Shown here piece after piece: positions 33,744 through 42,760 of a DNA stretch of 64,000 nt. Source of the stretch: Parapedobacter sp037190485 (GTDB taxonomy: Bacteria; Bacteroidota; Bacteroidia; Sphingobacteriales; Sphingobacteriaceae); assembly GCA_037190485.1 (NCBI GenBank), contig JBBCJB010000037.1:93801-157800 (forward strand), given 5' to 3'. The notes under the pieces are model-generated. The model ran no database searches. It had not been told where the DNA came from and was given only the letters and a program-made list of their open reading frames with translations. A program made the translations under genes and the position numbers. The number at the start of each line of letters is the position of its first letter. Within the stretch, counting starts at the first letter, position 1.

Positions 33744-35852
33744 ATGCAAAGCTTTAGGACCGAACTGGAAAATCCGGTCGTCGAAAAAGAGATCATTGAG
33801 CTTGAACGCAAGATCAGGGCGTACCGGGAAGGCGCGGTTGCCGAAGAGAAGTTCAGGAGCTTGCGGTTGGCCCGCGGCATCTATGGCCAACGCCAGCCTG
33901 GCGTCCAGATGGTGCGCATCAAGTTGCCGTTTGGCAAGGTCACCTTCAGGCAACTGCTCCGCATTTCCGATATATCCGACGAGTACGCCATCAAGAACCT
34001 GCATTTCACGACCCGGCAAGACATCCAGATCCATTTCGTGAGCCTGGATCGCACGCCCGAATTATGGGCCAAGTTGGCACAGGACGATATCACGCTTCGG
34101 GAAGCCTGTGGCAATACGGTCCGGAACGTCACCGCGTCGCCCAATGCGGGCATAGATCCCGAAGAGCCCTTCGACGTGTCGCCGTATGCGCACGCACTGT
34201 TCTCGTATTTCCTCCGGAATCCGATTTGCCAGGAGATGGGCCGGAAGTTCAAGTTCGCATTTTCTTCCAGCGCGAAAGACACGGCGTTCAGTTACGTACA
34301 CGACCTGGGCTTCATCCCCAAGATCCAGCTTGTGGATGGGGTGGAGCAGCGCGGGTTCAAGGTCATGCTAGGGGGGGGGCTCGGTGCCCAGCCCATGATT
34401 GCCTATGTGGTACATGATTTCCTTCCCGAAGACCAGCTCATCCCGTATTCCGAAAGCGTTATCCGCGTGTTCGACCGTTATGGCGAACGGAACAACCGCA
34501 ACAAGGCACGCTTCAAATTCCTGATCCAGAAATTCGGCCTGGAAGAGGTATTGCGGCTGATCGAAGAAGAGCGCGTGGCCAACAAAGTGAAGACATTCCG
34601 CATAGACCGCGACACGGTGCCGCAACCGGAACCGCCTCCGGCCATCGAACTCGACGACCTCGCCATCGCCGATACGCCCGCGTTCGCGCTATGGAAAGCG
34701 ACCAATGTCTATCCGCAAAAACAGGCGGGGTACTACGCCGTGTATGCCAAGGTGTCGACCGGAGACCTGTCTACCGACAAGGCCCGCAGACTCGTAGCCG
34801 GGCTACGCGACCACATCGCGGATGAGATCCGGATCACGCAGAACCAGGGCATCCTCCTCAAGTTCGTCCGGGAACGTTCATTGCCTTACGTCTATCGCGT
34901 GCTGGACGAGATCGGCATCGCAGCACCTGGTTTCGATAGCGTCGCCGACGTGACCACCTGCCCCGGTACCGATACCTGCAACCTGGGCATCTCCAACAGC
35001 ACCGAAATGGCCAGGGTCATCGAAACCCTGATCTATGACGAATACGCGGACCTGGTTTACAACCGTGAACTCAAGATCAAGATCAGCGGGTGCATGAACT
35101 CGTGTGGCCAGCATGGATTGGCACATATCGGCATCCATGGCAGTTCGCTGAAAGCCGCCGGCAAGGTCGTCCCGGCCGCGCAGATCATGCTGGGTGGCGG
35201 AACGTTGGGCGACGGCTTGGGCCGCGCGGCCGACCGGGTCGTGAAGGTGCCTTCCAAGCGCGTGAAGGACGTCCTGAGGCTGTTGTTGGATGATTACCGC
35301 ACAAACGCGAATGGCGATGAATTGTTCCATGACTACTACGATCGCCAAACGAAAGACTATTTTTACCGGATGCTCAAACCATCTGCGGACCTCACCACGT
35401 TGGCCGACGACGAATTTGTCGATTGGGGCCACGAGGAAACGTTCCAGACCGCCATCGGCGTGGGTGAATGCGCCGGGGTCGTCATCGACTTGGTCGCGAC
35501 GCTGCTCTACGAGGCCGAAGAGAAATTGGGTTGGGCCAACGAGAGCTACGCTGCGGGTGCATATGCCGATGCCATATACCACGCCTATAGCGTATTCATC
35601 AGCGCCGCGAAAGCGCTATTGCTTGACAAGGGGATACAAAGCAGTTCGCAACACGCCATCATCAAGGATTTCGACGCCAGTTACGTGGATACCGGTGAAA
35701 TCGCGATCCAGGGCGGGTTCGGCGAGCAGGTACTGCAAATCAACAAGCATGAACCGTCCGAGGCATTCGCAGAGGCGTACCTTGCCGCCGCGATCGATTT
35801 CCACCAGGCATCGGTCGCCAAGCGGGAATCAAGCGCTCCGGTAAACGCGTGA
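33744..35852 (+). CDS. Nitrite/sulfite reductase with a C-terminal HEPN-like domain
   Basis: 702 residues. The siroheme/4Fe-4S sulfite reductase has two ferredoxin-like half domains; cluster ligands are Cys406 and Cys412 (TCPGTDTCN) and Cys450 and Cys454 (SGCMNSCGQHG). It reduces sulfite to sulfide with electrons from a ferredoxin-type donor; no CysJ flavoprotein is nearby. From about residue 560 an extra roughly 140-residue helical part (DLVATLLYEAEEKLGWANESYAAGAYADAIYHAYSVFISAAKALLLDKG) looks like a HEPN domain, not found in classical CysI. The next four genes supply siroheme and sulfite, supporting the role. Confidence 0.92.
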   Translation: MQSFRTELENPVVEKEIIELERKIRAYREGAVAEEKFRSLRLARGIYGQRQPGVQMVRIKLPFGKVTFRQLLRISDISDEYAIKNLHFTTRQDIQIHFVSLDRTPELWAKLAQDDITLREACGNTVRNVTASPNAGIDPEEPFDVSPYAHALFSYFLRNPICQEMGRKFKFAFSSSAKDTAFSYVHDLGFIPKIQLVDGVEQRGFKVMLGGGLGAQPMIAYVVHDFLPEDQLIPYSESVIRVFDRYGERNNRNKARFKFLIQKFGLEEVLRLIEEERVANKVKTFRIDRDTVPQPEPPPAIELDDLAIADTPAFALWKATNVYPQKQAGYYAVYAKVSTGDLSTDKARRLVAGLRDHIADEIRITQNQGILLKFVRERSLPYVYRVLDEIGIAAPGFDSVADVTTCPGTDTCNLGISNSTEMARVIETLIYDEYADLVYNRELKIKISGCMNSCGQHGLAHIGIHGSSLKAAGKVVPAAQIMLGGGTLGDGLGRAADRVVKVPSKRVKDVLRLLLDDYRTNANGDELFHDYYDRQTKDYFYRMLKPSADLTTLADDEFVDWGHEETFQTAIGVGECAGVVIDLVATLLYEAEEKLGWANESYAAGAYADAIYHAYSVFISAAKALLLDKGIQSSSQHAIIKDFDASYVDTGEIAIQGGFGEQVLQINKHEPSEAFAEAYLAAAIDFHQASVAKRESSAPVNA

Positions 35853-35895
35853 TGCATCGATCGGGCTAACTCAACAACAAACAAAACAAACAAGA

Positions 35896-36654
35896 ATGAA
35901 ACTTCATCCCAAGATATCGTTGGTCGGAGCGGGTCCGGGAGACGCCGACCTGATCAGTTTGAAAGGGCTAAAGACCTTGGCCACGGCCGATGTGATACTC
36001 TACGATGCGCTGGTCAATGAAGACCTGCTTGATTTCGCCCCGGCAAGCGCCATGCGCGTGTTCGTCGGGAAGCGAGCGGCGCACCATGCCTATACCCAGC
36101 AGGAAATCAACAAGCTGCTGGTCGCTTACGCGCGCTCGCATGGGCACGTGGTCCGCCTGAAGGGCGGCGATCCATTCGTATTCGGACGCGGCGGCGAGGA
36201 ACTGGAATACGCCGCGGCACACGATATCCCCACCACCGTGGTCCCTGGGATCTCGAGTTCCATCGCACTGGCGGGCCTGCAGGGCATCCCCTTGACGCAT
36301 CGGGGCGTGAGCGAAAGTTTTTGGGTCATTACCGGGGCGACCACCGCGGGCGTGATATCGGCCGATATCTATACGGCCGCTAAGACGGCCGCCACCGTCG
36401 TGGTGCTCATGGGGCTCAACAAGCTCGCGGAGATCGCGCAGGTCTATCAGCGGGAAGGCCGGGGTTCACTGCCGGTTGCCGTCATCCAAAACGGTTCCTT
36501 GCCAGACGAGCGCATCGCGTTGGGCACCATCGATACCATCGTGGATCAGGCCGCCGAACAACGGATCGGTGCACCGGCGGTCATCGTCATCGGTGAAGTC
36601 GTGGCCAAACACGAACTATTCGCCAAGCGGCAGCATAAAGCGATCGCGGTATGA
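35896..36654 (+). CDS. cobA: Uroporphyrinogen-III C-methyltransferase
   Basis: 252 residues, SAM-dependent tetrapyrrole methylase converting uroporphyrinogen III to precorrin-2. Motifs: LVGAGPGDADLISLKGL at the N-terminus, ADVILYDALVN, RLKGGDPFVFGRGGEE, VPGISS and LTHRG. It makes the precursor of the siroheme needed by the sulfite reductase encoded just upstream. It overlaps the next gene by 4 nt (ATGA), and together the two replace the fused CysG of enterobacteria. Confidence 0.95.
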   Translation: MKLHPKISLVGAGPGDADLISLKGLKTLATADVILYDALVNEDLLDFAPASAMRVFVGKRAAHHAYTQQEINKLLVAYARSHGHVVRLKGGDPFVFGRGGEELEYAAAHDIPTTVVPGISSSIALAGLQGIPLTHRGVSESFWVITGATTAGVISADIYTAAKTAATVVVLMGLNKLAEIAQVYQREGRGSLPVAVIQNGSLPDERIALGTIDTIVDQAAEQRIGAPAVIVIGEVVAKHELFAKRQHKAIAV

Positions 36655-37250
36655 GTGCATCGCAAGGCAACGAGCTGTTCCCCGTATTCCTGCAGCTGAA
36701 TCAGTTGCATACCTTGCTGGTGGGCGGCGGGAACGTGGCGCTTGAGAAGCTGGGCGCGTTATTGGGCAATAGCCCGGACGCCAAGGTCACGATCGTGGCC
36801 CAGGAAATCAGCGACGAGGTGCAAGGCTTCGTGGCCAACCATCCAACCGTCACGGCGCATGAGCGATTGTTTTCCGACGCCGATCTGGACGGGGTGGATA
36901 TCGTGGTGGTGGCGTCCAACAATCCGACGCTGAACAGCCACATCCGGGCGGAAAGCCGGAGGCGGAACCTGTTGATCAATGTGGCCGACAAGCCCGAACT
37001 ATGCGATTTCTATCTCGGATCGGTTGTCAAGAAGGGCCATTTGAAGTTGGGGATATCGACCAATGGGAAATCGCCGACGATCGCCAAGCGGATCAAGGAA
37101 TTGTTGAGCGAAGCGTTGCCCGAAGAGATCGATGATACCTTGCTGTACATGAGCCAATTACGGGCGCTGTTGAAAGGGGATTTCACCGACAAGGTACGGG
37201 CGCTGAATGCCCATACGTCTTCACTGCTTGCCGGAAAGGAGCCACGATGA
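36651..37250 (+). CDS. Precorrin-2 dehydrogenase/sirohydrochlorin ferrochelatase
   Basis: 199 residues, Met8/CysG-N type. It starts with a Rossmann fold (LLVGGGNVALEKLGALLGNSPDAKVTIVA), followed by the dimerisation and catalytic region (VVVASNNPTLNSHIRAESRRRNLLINVADKPELCDFYLGSVVKKGHLKLGISTNGKSPTIAKRIKELL). It oxidises precorrin-2 with NAD and inserts iron to give siroheme. It is coupled to cobA and cysH by 4-nt overlaps on each side, so the three proteins are translated from one message. Confidence 0.93.
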   Translation: MSASQGNELFPVFLQLNQLHTLLVGGGNVALEKLGALLGNSPDAKVTIVAQEISDEVQGFVANHPTVTAHERLFSDADLDGVDIVVVASNNPTLNSHIRAESRRRNLLINVADKPELCDFYLGSVVKKGHLKLGISTNGKSPTIAKRIKELLSEALPEEIDDTLLYMSQLRALLKGDFTDKVRALNAHTSSLLAGKEPR

Positions 37251-37954
37251 GCCAGGCATTGGCAACAGCGCTTAACAACGATATCGCCGGAAAGGGACCG
37301 TTGGAGATCTTGCGGGCCGTGGTGGCGCGTTTTCCCGGAGAGGTCGTCTTTTCCACCAGCTTCGGTGTCGAAGACCAAGCGATCGCCCATCTGATATTCA
37401 CCAACGACCTGCCCATACGCGTGTTCACGCTCGAGACCGGGCGGCTGTTTCCCGAGACCTATTACGTATGGAACCGTACGTTGGAGACCTATGGACGGGA
37501 AATCGAGGCCTATTTTCCGGATACGCACGCCGTCCAGGAACTGATCGGCAAAAAAGGGCCGTCCAGCTTTTACGAGTCGGTCGATAACCGCAAGGAATGC
37601 TGCCGGATCCGCAAGATCGAGCCACTCCAGCGCGCGCTCCGGGGGGCGGGCTGTTGGGTCACCGGCATCCGTGCCGAGCAGTCGGACAACCGCCAGGGCA
37701 TGTCGGCGGTCGAGTGGGACCCAGGCAACGCGCTGGTGAAGGTCCATCCGCTTTACGACTGGACCAAGGCGATGGTATGGGATTTTGTCAAACAACACCA
37801 CATCCCCTACAACCCCCTGCATGACAAGGGTTTCCCGAGTATCGGATGCGCTCCGTGCACACGGGCCGTGCGCGAAGGGGAGGACTTCCGGGCTGGCCGT
37901 TGGTGGTGGGAAGACCAGAGCAAAAAGGAATGTGGATTGCACGCAGCGAATTAA
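37247..37954 (+). CDS. cysH: Assimilatory adenylylsulfate reductase, 4Fe-4S type
   Basis: 235 residues with the PP-loop ATP-pyrophosphatase-like fold (VFSTSFGVEDQAIAHL). Four cluster Cys are present: Cys118-Cys119 (KECCRIRK) and Cys201/Cys204 (GCAPCTRA), plus the catalytic Cys229 in the C-terminal KKECGLH. The Cys-Cys/CxxC set marks enzymes that reduce APS directly. This fits the absence of an APS kinase (cysC) in the operon and of a CysC domain on CysN. It supplies sulfite to the reductase encoded upstream. Confidence 0.93.
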   Translation: MSQALATALNNDIAGKGPLEILRAVVARFPGEVVFSTSFGVEDQAIAHLIFTNDLPIRVFTLETGRLFPETYYVWNRTLETYGREIEAYFPDTHAVQELIGKKGPSSFYESVDNRKECCRIRKIEPLQRALRGAGCWVTGIRAEQSDNRQGMSAVEWDPGNALVKVHPLYDWTKAMVWDFVKQHHIPYNPLHDKGFPSIGCAPCTRAVREGEDFRAGRWWWEDQSKKECGLHAAN

Positions 37955-37979
37955 TAAGACTACACAACAAACAACAACA

Positions 37980-38870
37980 ATGGATTATTTGGATCATTTA
38001 GAAGCGGAAGCGATATACATCTTGCGAGAGGTGGCCGGCCAATTCGAAAAGCCGGCGCTACTGTTTTCGGGCGGCAAGGATTCCATCACCTTGGTGCACC
38101 TGGCGGAAAAGGCGTTCAGGCCGGGCAAGTTCCCGTTTCCGTTGGTGCACATCGACACGGGGCATAATTTCCCGGAGACGATTGCCTTTCGCGACTGGCT
38201 GGTTGCCAAGCTCGGCGAGCGGTTGATTGTCGGGTCGGTACAGGAAAGCATCGATGCCGGCAAAGCCGTGGAGCAAACCGGCAAGCACGCCAGCCGGAAT
38301 GCGTTGCAGACCGTCACGTTGCTGGATACGATCGCCGAGCACGGTTTCGACGCGTGCATCGGCGGAGCGCGCCGGGACGAGGAAAAAGCGCGGGCCAAGG
38401 AACGGATTTTCTCGGTTCGCGACGAATTCGGGCAATGGGATCCCAAGCGCCAGCGCCCGGAATTGTGGAGCCTGTATAACGGCCGGATCCAGAAAGGGGA
38501 GAACGTCCGCGTGTTTCCCATCAGTAACTGGACCGAGCTGGATGTCTGGAATTACATCCGCAGGGAAAATATCGCGTTGCCGTCCATCTATTTCTCGCAT
38601 GAGCGCGACGTGATCACCCGCAACGGCCAATACATGGCCGCCGCCGAATTCCTGAACATCGACGACGAGGACGTCGTGGAATACCGCAAAGTGCGTTTCC
38701 GCACGGTAGGGGACATGACCTGTACGGCGGCCGTGCCTTCGGAAGCCTACCACATCGACGACATCATCGAAGAGATCCAACGGTCGAAGATAAGCGAACG
38801 CGGCGCCCGGATGGACGATAAAGTGTCTGAAGCCGCCATGGAAGAACGTAAAAAGGGAGGATATTTTTAA
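37980..38870 (+). CDS. cysD: Sulfate adenylyltransferase subunit 2
   Basis: 296 residues from ATG 37980; the open frame extends back into cysH but the protein begins MDYLDHLEAEAIYILREVA. The PP-loop is LLFSGGKDSITLVHLA and later motifs include HIDTGHNFPET, GARRDEEKARAKERIFS and NWTELDVWNYI. With CysN it makes adenylylsulfate from sulfate and ATP. It follows cysH by 25 nt through an A-rich gap, and its TAA overlaps the cysN ATG by one base. Confidence 0.96.
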   Translation: MDYLDHLEAEAIYILREVAGQFEKPALLFSGGKDSITLVHLAEKAFRPGKFPFPLVHIDTGHNFPETIAFRDWLVAKLGERLIVGSVQESIDAGKAVEQTGKHASRNALQTVTLLDTIAEHGFDACIGGARRDEEKARAKERIFSVRDEFGQWDPKRQRPELWSLYNGRIQKGENVRVFPISNWTELDVWNYIRRENIALPSIYFSHERDVITRNGQYMAAAEFLNIDDEDVVEYRKVRFRTVGDMTCTAAVPSEAYHIDDIIEEIQRSKISERGARMDDKVSEAAMEERKKGGYF

Positions 38871-40117
38871 TGGATCTACTGAAATTCATCACGGCAGGAA
38901 GCGTGGACGACGGCAAGAGCACGCTGATCGGGCGGTTGCTTTATGACACGGATTCCGTATTGGACGACCAACTGGAAGCCATCCAGCGGGCCAACCGCAA
39001 GAACAACGACGGTACGCTGGACCTCGCGATATTGACCGATGGCCTGAAGGCCGAACGCGAGCAAGGCATCACCATCGACGTGGCCTACAAATATTTCCAG
39101 ACGGCGAAGCGCAAATTCATCATCGCCGATACGCCCGGCCACGTGCAATATACGCGCAACATGGTTACCGGCGCGTCCAATGCCGACCTGGCCATCATCC
39201 TGATCGACGCGCGCAAAGGCGTGGTGGAACAGACCAGGAGGCATTCGTTCCTGGTTTCGTTGCTCGGTATCCCAAACGTGATCGTGTGCGTCAATAAGAT
39301 GGACATGGTCGACTACGATCGCGCTGCGTTCGACAAGATCAAGGCCGATTACGAGCGGCTTCGCGACAGCCTCGATATCAAGCAGGTAGACTACATACCG
39401 GTGAGTGCGCTCAAGGGCGACAACATCGCCACGGCATCGGCGAACATCCCTTGGTATGGCGGGGAGCCGTTGTTGCAGTTCCTGGAAAACGTCGCCGTGA
39501 GCCAGCCTCCGGAAAAGCAACGGGCGCGGTTTCCGGTGCAATGGGTCATCCGGCCGCAGACCGACGAGCTGCACGACTACCGGGGCTATGCCGGTCGGGT
39601 GGTGGGCGGTGCGCTCCGGGTGGGCGACGCGGTAGCGGTATTGCCTTCGGGTATGCGCAGCAAGATCAGCAAGATCGAGCTGGCGTCGGCCGAGTTGGCC
39701 GTCGCCGAAAGCGGTGCGTCGGTGGTGATCCACCTGGCCGATAACATCGACATCAGCCGGGGCGATATGTTGGTGAAACAGGATGAGCTGCCGGCCGTCT
39801 CGCAAAACCTCGAGGCCGACGTATGCTGGATGGACCAAAAGCCGCTTGACCTGGGCCAGGTTTACCTTTTGCAGCACCACAGCAAGATCACCAAGGTCAA
39901 GGTAAAGGATGTGCTGTACCGCATCGATGTCGAAACGCTGGAGAAATCCACGAATGGAAATTTCGGTCTGAACGACATCGGCCGGATCGAATTGAAATCG
40001 GCCGATCCCTTGGCGTTGGACACGTATGCGACGAACAAGGCCAACGGCGGCGCGATCCTGATCGACAGCCGCACGAACCTGACGGTGGCGGCCTTGATGG
40101 TCACGGCGATCGATTGA
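38870..40117 (+). CDS. cysN: Sulfate adenylyltransferase subunit 1 (GTPase)
   Basis: 415 residues, EF-Tu-like GTPase. G1 is GSVDDGKST (residues 10-18), with EREQGITIDVAYKYF (switch I), DTPGHVQYTRN and CVNKMDMVDY following. Two beta-barrel domains make up the C-terminal half. GTP hydrolysis drives APS formation by CysD. No APS-kinase domain is fused, in agreement with direct APS reduction by the 4Fe-4S CysH. It is the last gene of the operon, followed by a very strong terminator. Confidence 0.96.
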   Translation: MDLLKFITAGSVDDGKSTLIGRLLYDTDSVLDDQLEAIQRANRKNNDGTLDLAILTDGLKAEREQGITIDVAYKYFQTAKRKFIIADTPGHVQYTRNMVTGASNADLAIILIDARKGVVEQTRRHSFLVSLLGIPNVIVCVNKMDMVDYDRAAFDKIKADYERLRDSLDIKQVDYIPVSALKGDNIATASANIPWYGGEPLLQFLENVAVSQPPEKQRARFPVQWVIRPQTDELHDYRGYAGRVVGGALRVGDAVAVLPSGMRSKISKIELASAELAVAESGASVVIHLADNIDISRGDMLVKQDELPAVSQNLEADVCWMDQKPLDLGQVYLLQHHSKITKVKVKDVLYRIDVETLEKSTNGNFGLNDIGRIELKSADPLALDTYATNKANGGAILIDSRTNLTVAALMVTAID

Positions 40118-40157
40118 TTTCCGGTAACCCGCACGCGCACCATGCGGATCGGCTTCG

Positions 40158-40199
40158 ATGACCGGCTTTGCGACGACCCGCAAAGCCGGTCATATTTTT
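40158..40199 (+). terminator. Terminator of the sulfate assimilation operon
   Basis: ATGACCGGCTTTGC (40158-40171) and GCAAAGCCGGTCAT (40180-40193) form a perfect 14-bp stem with an 8-nt loop, followed by ATTTTT. It ends the cys operon 40 bp after cysN. Confidence 0.9.
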
Positions 40200-40521
40200 G
40201 GGGGATGGCGCGGCGGCCAGCGGCGGAATCGATCGGCACGGGAGGGCTTCCCCGATTTATTATTTAACATAACGTAAATTATAGAACAAAATGATCCGCA
40301 CATAAAGTGCAGTCGTCCTAAAAAATGATATTATTAAAGTTAAATAATTTGCCCACCGGCATTGGCACATTTGCAAGCCGCACAGAACCCACGCACAAAC
40401 CAAAGCTTGCAAAAGAGCCAATTTTTTAGCCAACGCTTCTTTTTAACAGGCAGTTGAGAGATTTGTGTAATTTTACACGGTAGAGATATTAGAAAACCCG
40501 AAAAGAAAAAAGTAAAAAATA
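40200..40521. other. Gene-free junction into the AT-rich island
   Basis: Composition shifts from GC-rich to AT-rich at about 40250. Visible: a 9-bp inverted repeat TTTGCAAGC (40370-40378) / GCTTGCAAA (40405-40413) with a 26-nt loop, and GTGTAA-TT-TTACAC at 40465-40478, a possible operator 44 bp before the LytTR gene. No open frame with a recognisable product is present. The first repeat could be an old terminator or junction sequence. Confidence 0.45.
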
Positions 40522-41361
40522 ATGGAAAATACAATTGTACTCAATAAAACCAAGCTCAATTTTAGTGAGACCATTGGAAAAGTACTTTTTGTGCTTTCAG
40601 GTGTGTTTTTATTCATTGTAGCTCTCACTATCTTCCAAGATTTCTTGGAATCAAACAGAAGTGGCATTGAATTTAACTTTGACGAGTCACTACTTTTTAA
40701 AACCATTTGGTTTTTGTTTATCCCGATTTTACTCATATTATACAAAAGACTAAAAAATAGGAGCTTAGCTAGTTATGCTCAAACAGCGATGTTTGTTGTT
40801 TTGCCCATTGTAATTCATCTTTTTATCTTACCTTTTGTTGCTGTCATTTTCTCTGTACTTTTTTTTGAGGGCAGGTATGACCTGTACAAATTCCTTTCAT
40901 ATACATTGGCCCACGACTTGTATAAATTGGTTATCATCTATACAAGTTTTGTGTTAGGTTATAAGTTTTTTTCAAACCGCACACAGACCACAGCCGATAC
41001 GGAAAATAAACGCCTATTGGATAACATTGTCATCAATAACGGAAAAGACAATGTGATAGTTGATGTTTGTAGCATCATCCAAATCACTTCCGCTACACCT
41101 TATATCTTCATTCATCTTGAGAACAAGAAGTACTTGCATTCCGAAACCCTGAAATCTATTTGTGCACAATTGGATGGCAATGTCTTTATTAGAGTACACA
41201 AATCCAAGGTCGTTAACATCAAAAAGGTAAGTTCATTTAAATCACGCCTCAATGGCGACTATGATTTGCTTTTGACAAACGGAGAGTTGGTAAGACTAAG
41301 CAGAACGTATTCAGCAGCTTTCAAAAACCACTTTAACGCAAGTCAACGGGTCAAGGTATAA
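40522..41361 (+). CDS. Membrane-anchored LytTR-domain transcriptional regulator
   Basis: 279 residues. Four hydrophobic segments fill about 20-150 (VLFVLSGVFLFIVALTIF, TIWFLFIPILLILY, TAMFVVLPIVIHLFILPFVAVIFSVLFF, LYKLVIIYTSFVLGYKFF). A C-terminal LytTR DNA-binding domain covers about 170-275 (TPYIFIHLENKKYLHSETLKSIC, FIRVHKSKVVNIKKV, GDYDLLLTNGELVRLSRTYSAAFKNHF). There is no receiver domain, so the signal is probably sensed in the membrane. Codon use is AT-rich, unlike the surrounding chromosome, and matches the next two genes. It probably regulates itself or its two neighbours. Confidence 0.85.
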   Translation: MENTIVLNKTKLNFSETIGKVLFVLSGVFLFIVALTIFQDFLESNRSGIEFNFDESLLFKTIWFLFIPILLILYKRLKNRSLASYAQTAMFVVLPIVIHLFILPFVAVIFSVLFFEGRYDLYKFLSYTLAHDLYKLVIIYTSFVLGYKFFSNRTQTTADTENKRLLDNIVINNGKDNVIVDVCSIIQITSATPYIFIHLENKKYLHSETLKSICAQLDGNVFIRVHKSKVVNIKKVSSFKSRLNGDYDLLLTNGELVRLSRTYSAAFKNHFNASQRVKV

Positions 41362-41408
41362 ACTCATCAGCTTAGACCATTCAATTTTTATGCCTCCTTC
41401 TCTATCCA

Positions 41409-41416
41409 TAATTTTG
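41409..41416 (+). promoter_or_regulatory. -7 box upstream of the dioxygenase-like gene
   Basis: TAATTTTG matches TAnnTTTG fully, 25 nt before the ATG at 41442, with a T-run near the -33 position. It suggests that the dioxygenase-like and YceI genes form their own transcript. Confidence 0.45.
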
Positions 41417-41441
41417 TCGTAAATTAAAAATACGTCAGACA

Positions 41442-42083
41442 ATGGATATTAAATTCAGAACATTTCAGCTATGCATTTTATTGGCTTTGTGGGTGTTTAC
41501 ATCTTGTAATGCCCAAACAAAAAATACGACTACCAAACTTGTTGGTGGCGGTTGTGAGGGCTGCGAAGCAATTTTTGAGTATGGGGATAAAAAATTAACC
41601 CCAATTGACACACTACCCGAATTTCAAAACAACGGACCTAAATTGAAAATAACGGGGACAGTTTTCAAAAAAGACGGCAAAACACCAGCAGAAAATGTCA
41701 TTATCTACATCTACCACACCAACAGAAATGGTGTCTATGAAACCAAAGGCAACGAAACAGGCTGGGCAAGAAGACACGGATTTATCCGAGGTTGGATCAA
41801 AACAGGGAAAGACGGAAAATACACGTTTTATACATTTAGGCCTGCGGCTTATCCGGACGGCAGTGAACCCGAACACATTCACACCACAGTAAAAGAACCT
41901 GACAAAAACGAATACTATCTTGATGATTATCTCTTTGATGACGACCCGATTCTCACCCAAAGCACAAGGGATAAGTTAAATAAGCGAGGCGGTTCCGGAA
42001 TTACGAGACCAATCGACGAAAACGGAATTCTGACCATCAATCGGGACATCATTTTAGGCCAAAATATTCCGAATTATGAATAG
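41442..42083 (+). CDS. Intradiol ring-cleavage dioxygenase-like lipoprotein
   Basis: 213 residues. A lipobox FTSC gives an acylated Cys22. The fold is that of protocatechuate 3,4-dioxygenase beta subunits (GTVFKKDGKTPAENVIIYIYHTNRNGVYETKG ... FRPAAYPDGSEPEHIHTTVKEP). Likely iron ligands are His145 and His147 (EHIH) and tyrosines around 99 and 159-164. Being exported, it is not an ordinary aromatic-degradation enzyme; exported homologues have no firmly known substrate. It is AT-rich like its neighbours and overlaps the YceI gene by 8 nt, so the two are coupled. Confidence 0.85.
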   Translation: MDIKFRTFQLCILLALWVFTSCNAQTKNTTTKLVGGGCEGCEAIFEYGDKKLTPIDTLPEFQNNGPKLKITGTVFKKDGKTPAENVIIYIYHTNRNGVYETKGNETGWARRHGFIRGWIKTGKDGKYTFYTFRPAAYPDGSEPEHIHTTVKEPDKNEYYLDDYLFDDDPILTQSTRDKLNKRGGSGITRPIDENGILTINRDIILGQNIPNYE

Positions 42084-42741
42084 GTTACATTACTTTCTCC
42101 TTCCTTTGTTGGTGTTATCTTGTATCGGCAAACATAAATCGGATGCCCAAAAAGTAACAACAAACCCAGTCGTTGAACATAGTATTGAAATAGAAGCCGA
42201 CACGCTAAAAATGAATATCGAAAAATCGAAAATCAATTGGATAGCTACCGAAATGCGAGGAACAAAAAGACGGACAGGAACTATATTTTTTAAAGACGGC
42301 GTATTCCTCACCAAAAATGGCGAAATAGTCGGAGGAGAATTTATCGTTGATATGGAAACTATGGATGTGACAGATGTACCCGTACACGAAAAAATTGCCC
42401 GAAAAAATTTACTTAATCATTTGAAGAGTGATGATTTTTTTAATGTAACTCACTACCCTATAGCTACATTGGAATTGACAAACGTAGAAAAAAACAAGGA
42501 CGACAGTCTTAAAATTTCGGGAAACCTAACGATACGTGAAGTCACCAAGAACATCGAATTTTTTGCTCATCAGGAGGATGGCAAATTCAGCACGAGTTTT
42601 ACCTTTAACCGTCTTGATTGGAATATTGCCTATGAAGGAAGTTGGGCTGACAAAACCCTCGTGGACAAAGACGTGGAATTGACAATCAAAATTGAGATGG
42701 AATCAAACCGGATGGGCTTATCGCAATTTGTTGCGAATTAA
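42076..42741 (+). CDS. YceI-family periplasmic lipocalin-like protein, lipoprotein
   Basis: 221 residues with a lipobox VLSC (Cys16). The YceI fold covers about 50-215: KSKINWIATEMRGTKRRTGTIFFKDGVFL, GGEFIVDMETMDVTDV, HLKSDDFFNVTHYPIATLELTNV, NLTIREVTKNIEFFAH. Family members bind isoprenoid-type lipids or amphiphiles. It is AT-rich and overlaps the dioxygenase-like gene by 8 nt, so the pair may act on one hydrophobic compound in the envelope. The function is inferred from fold only. Confidence 0.88.
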   Translation: MNRLHYFLLPLLVLSCIGKHKSDAQKVTTNPVVEHSIEIEADTLKMNIEKSKINWIATEMRGTKRRTGTIFFKDGVFLTKNGEIVGGEFIVDMETMDVTDVPVHEKIARKNLLNHLKSDDFFNVTHYPIATLELTNVEKNKDDSLKISGNLTIREVTKNIEFFAHQEDGKFSTSFTFNRLDWNIAYEGSWADKTLVDKDVELTIKIEMESNRMGLSQFVAN

Positions 42742-42760
42742 AAACAAATTTCTACCTTTG
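42731..42760 (+). promoter_or_regulatory. Promoter of the superoxide dismutase gene
   Basis: TTG (42731-42733), a 19-bp spacer and TACCTTTG (42753-42760) match the Bacteroidota consensus; the ATG is 36 nt downstream. The -33 element lies inside the end of the YceI gene. Confidence 0.7.
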
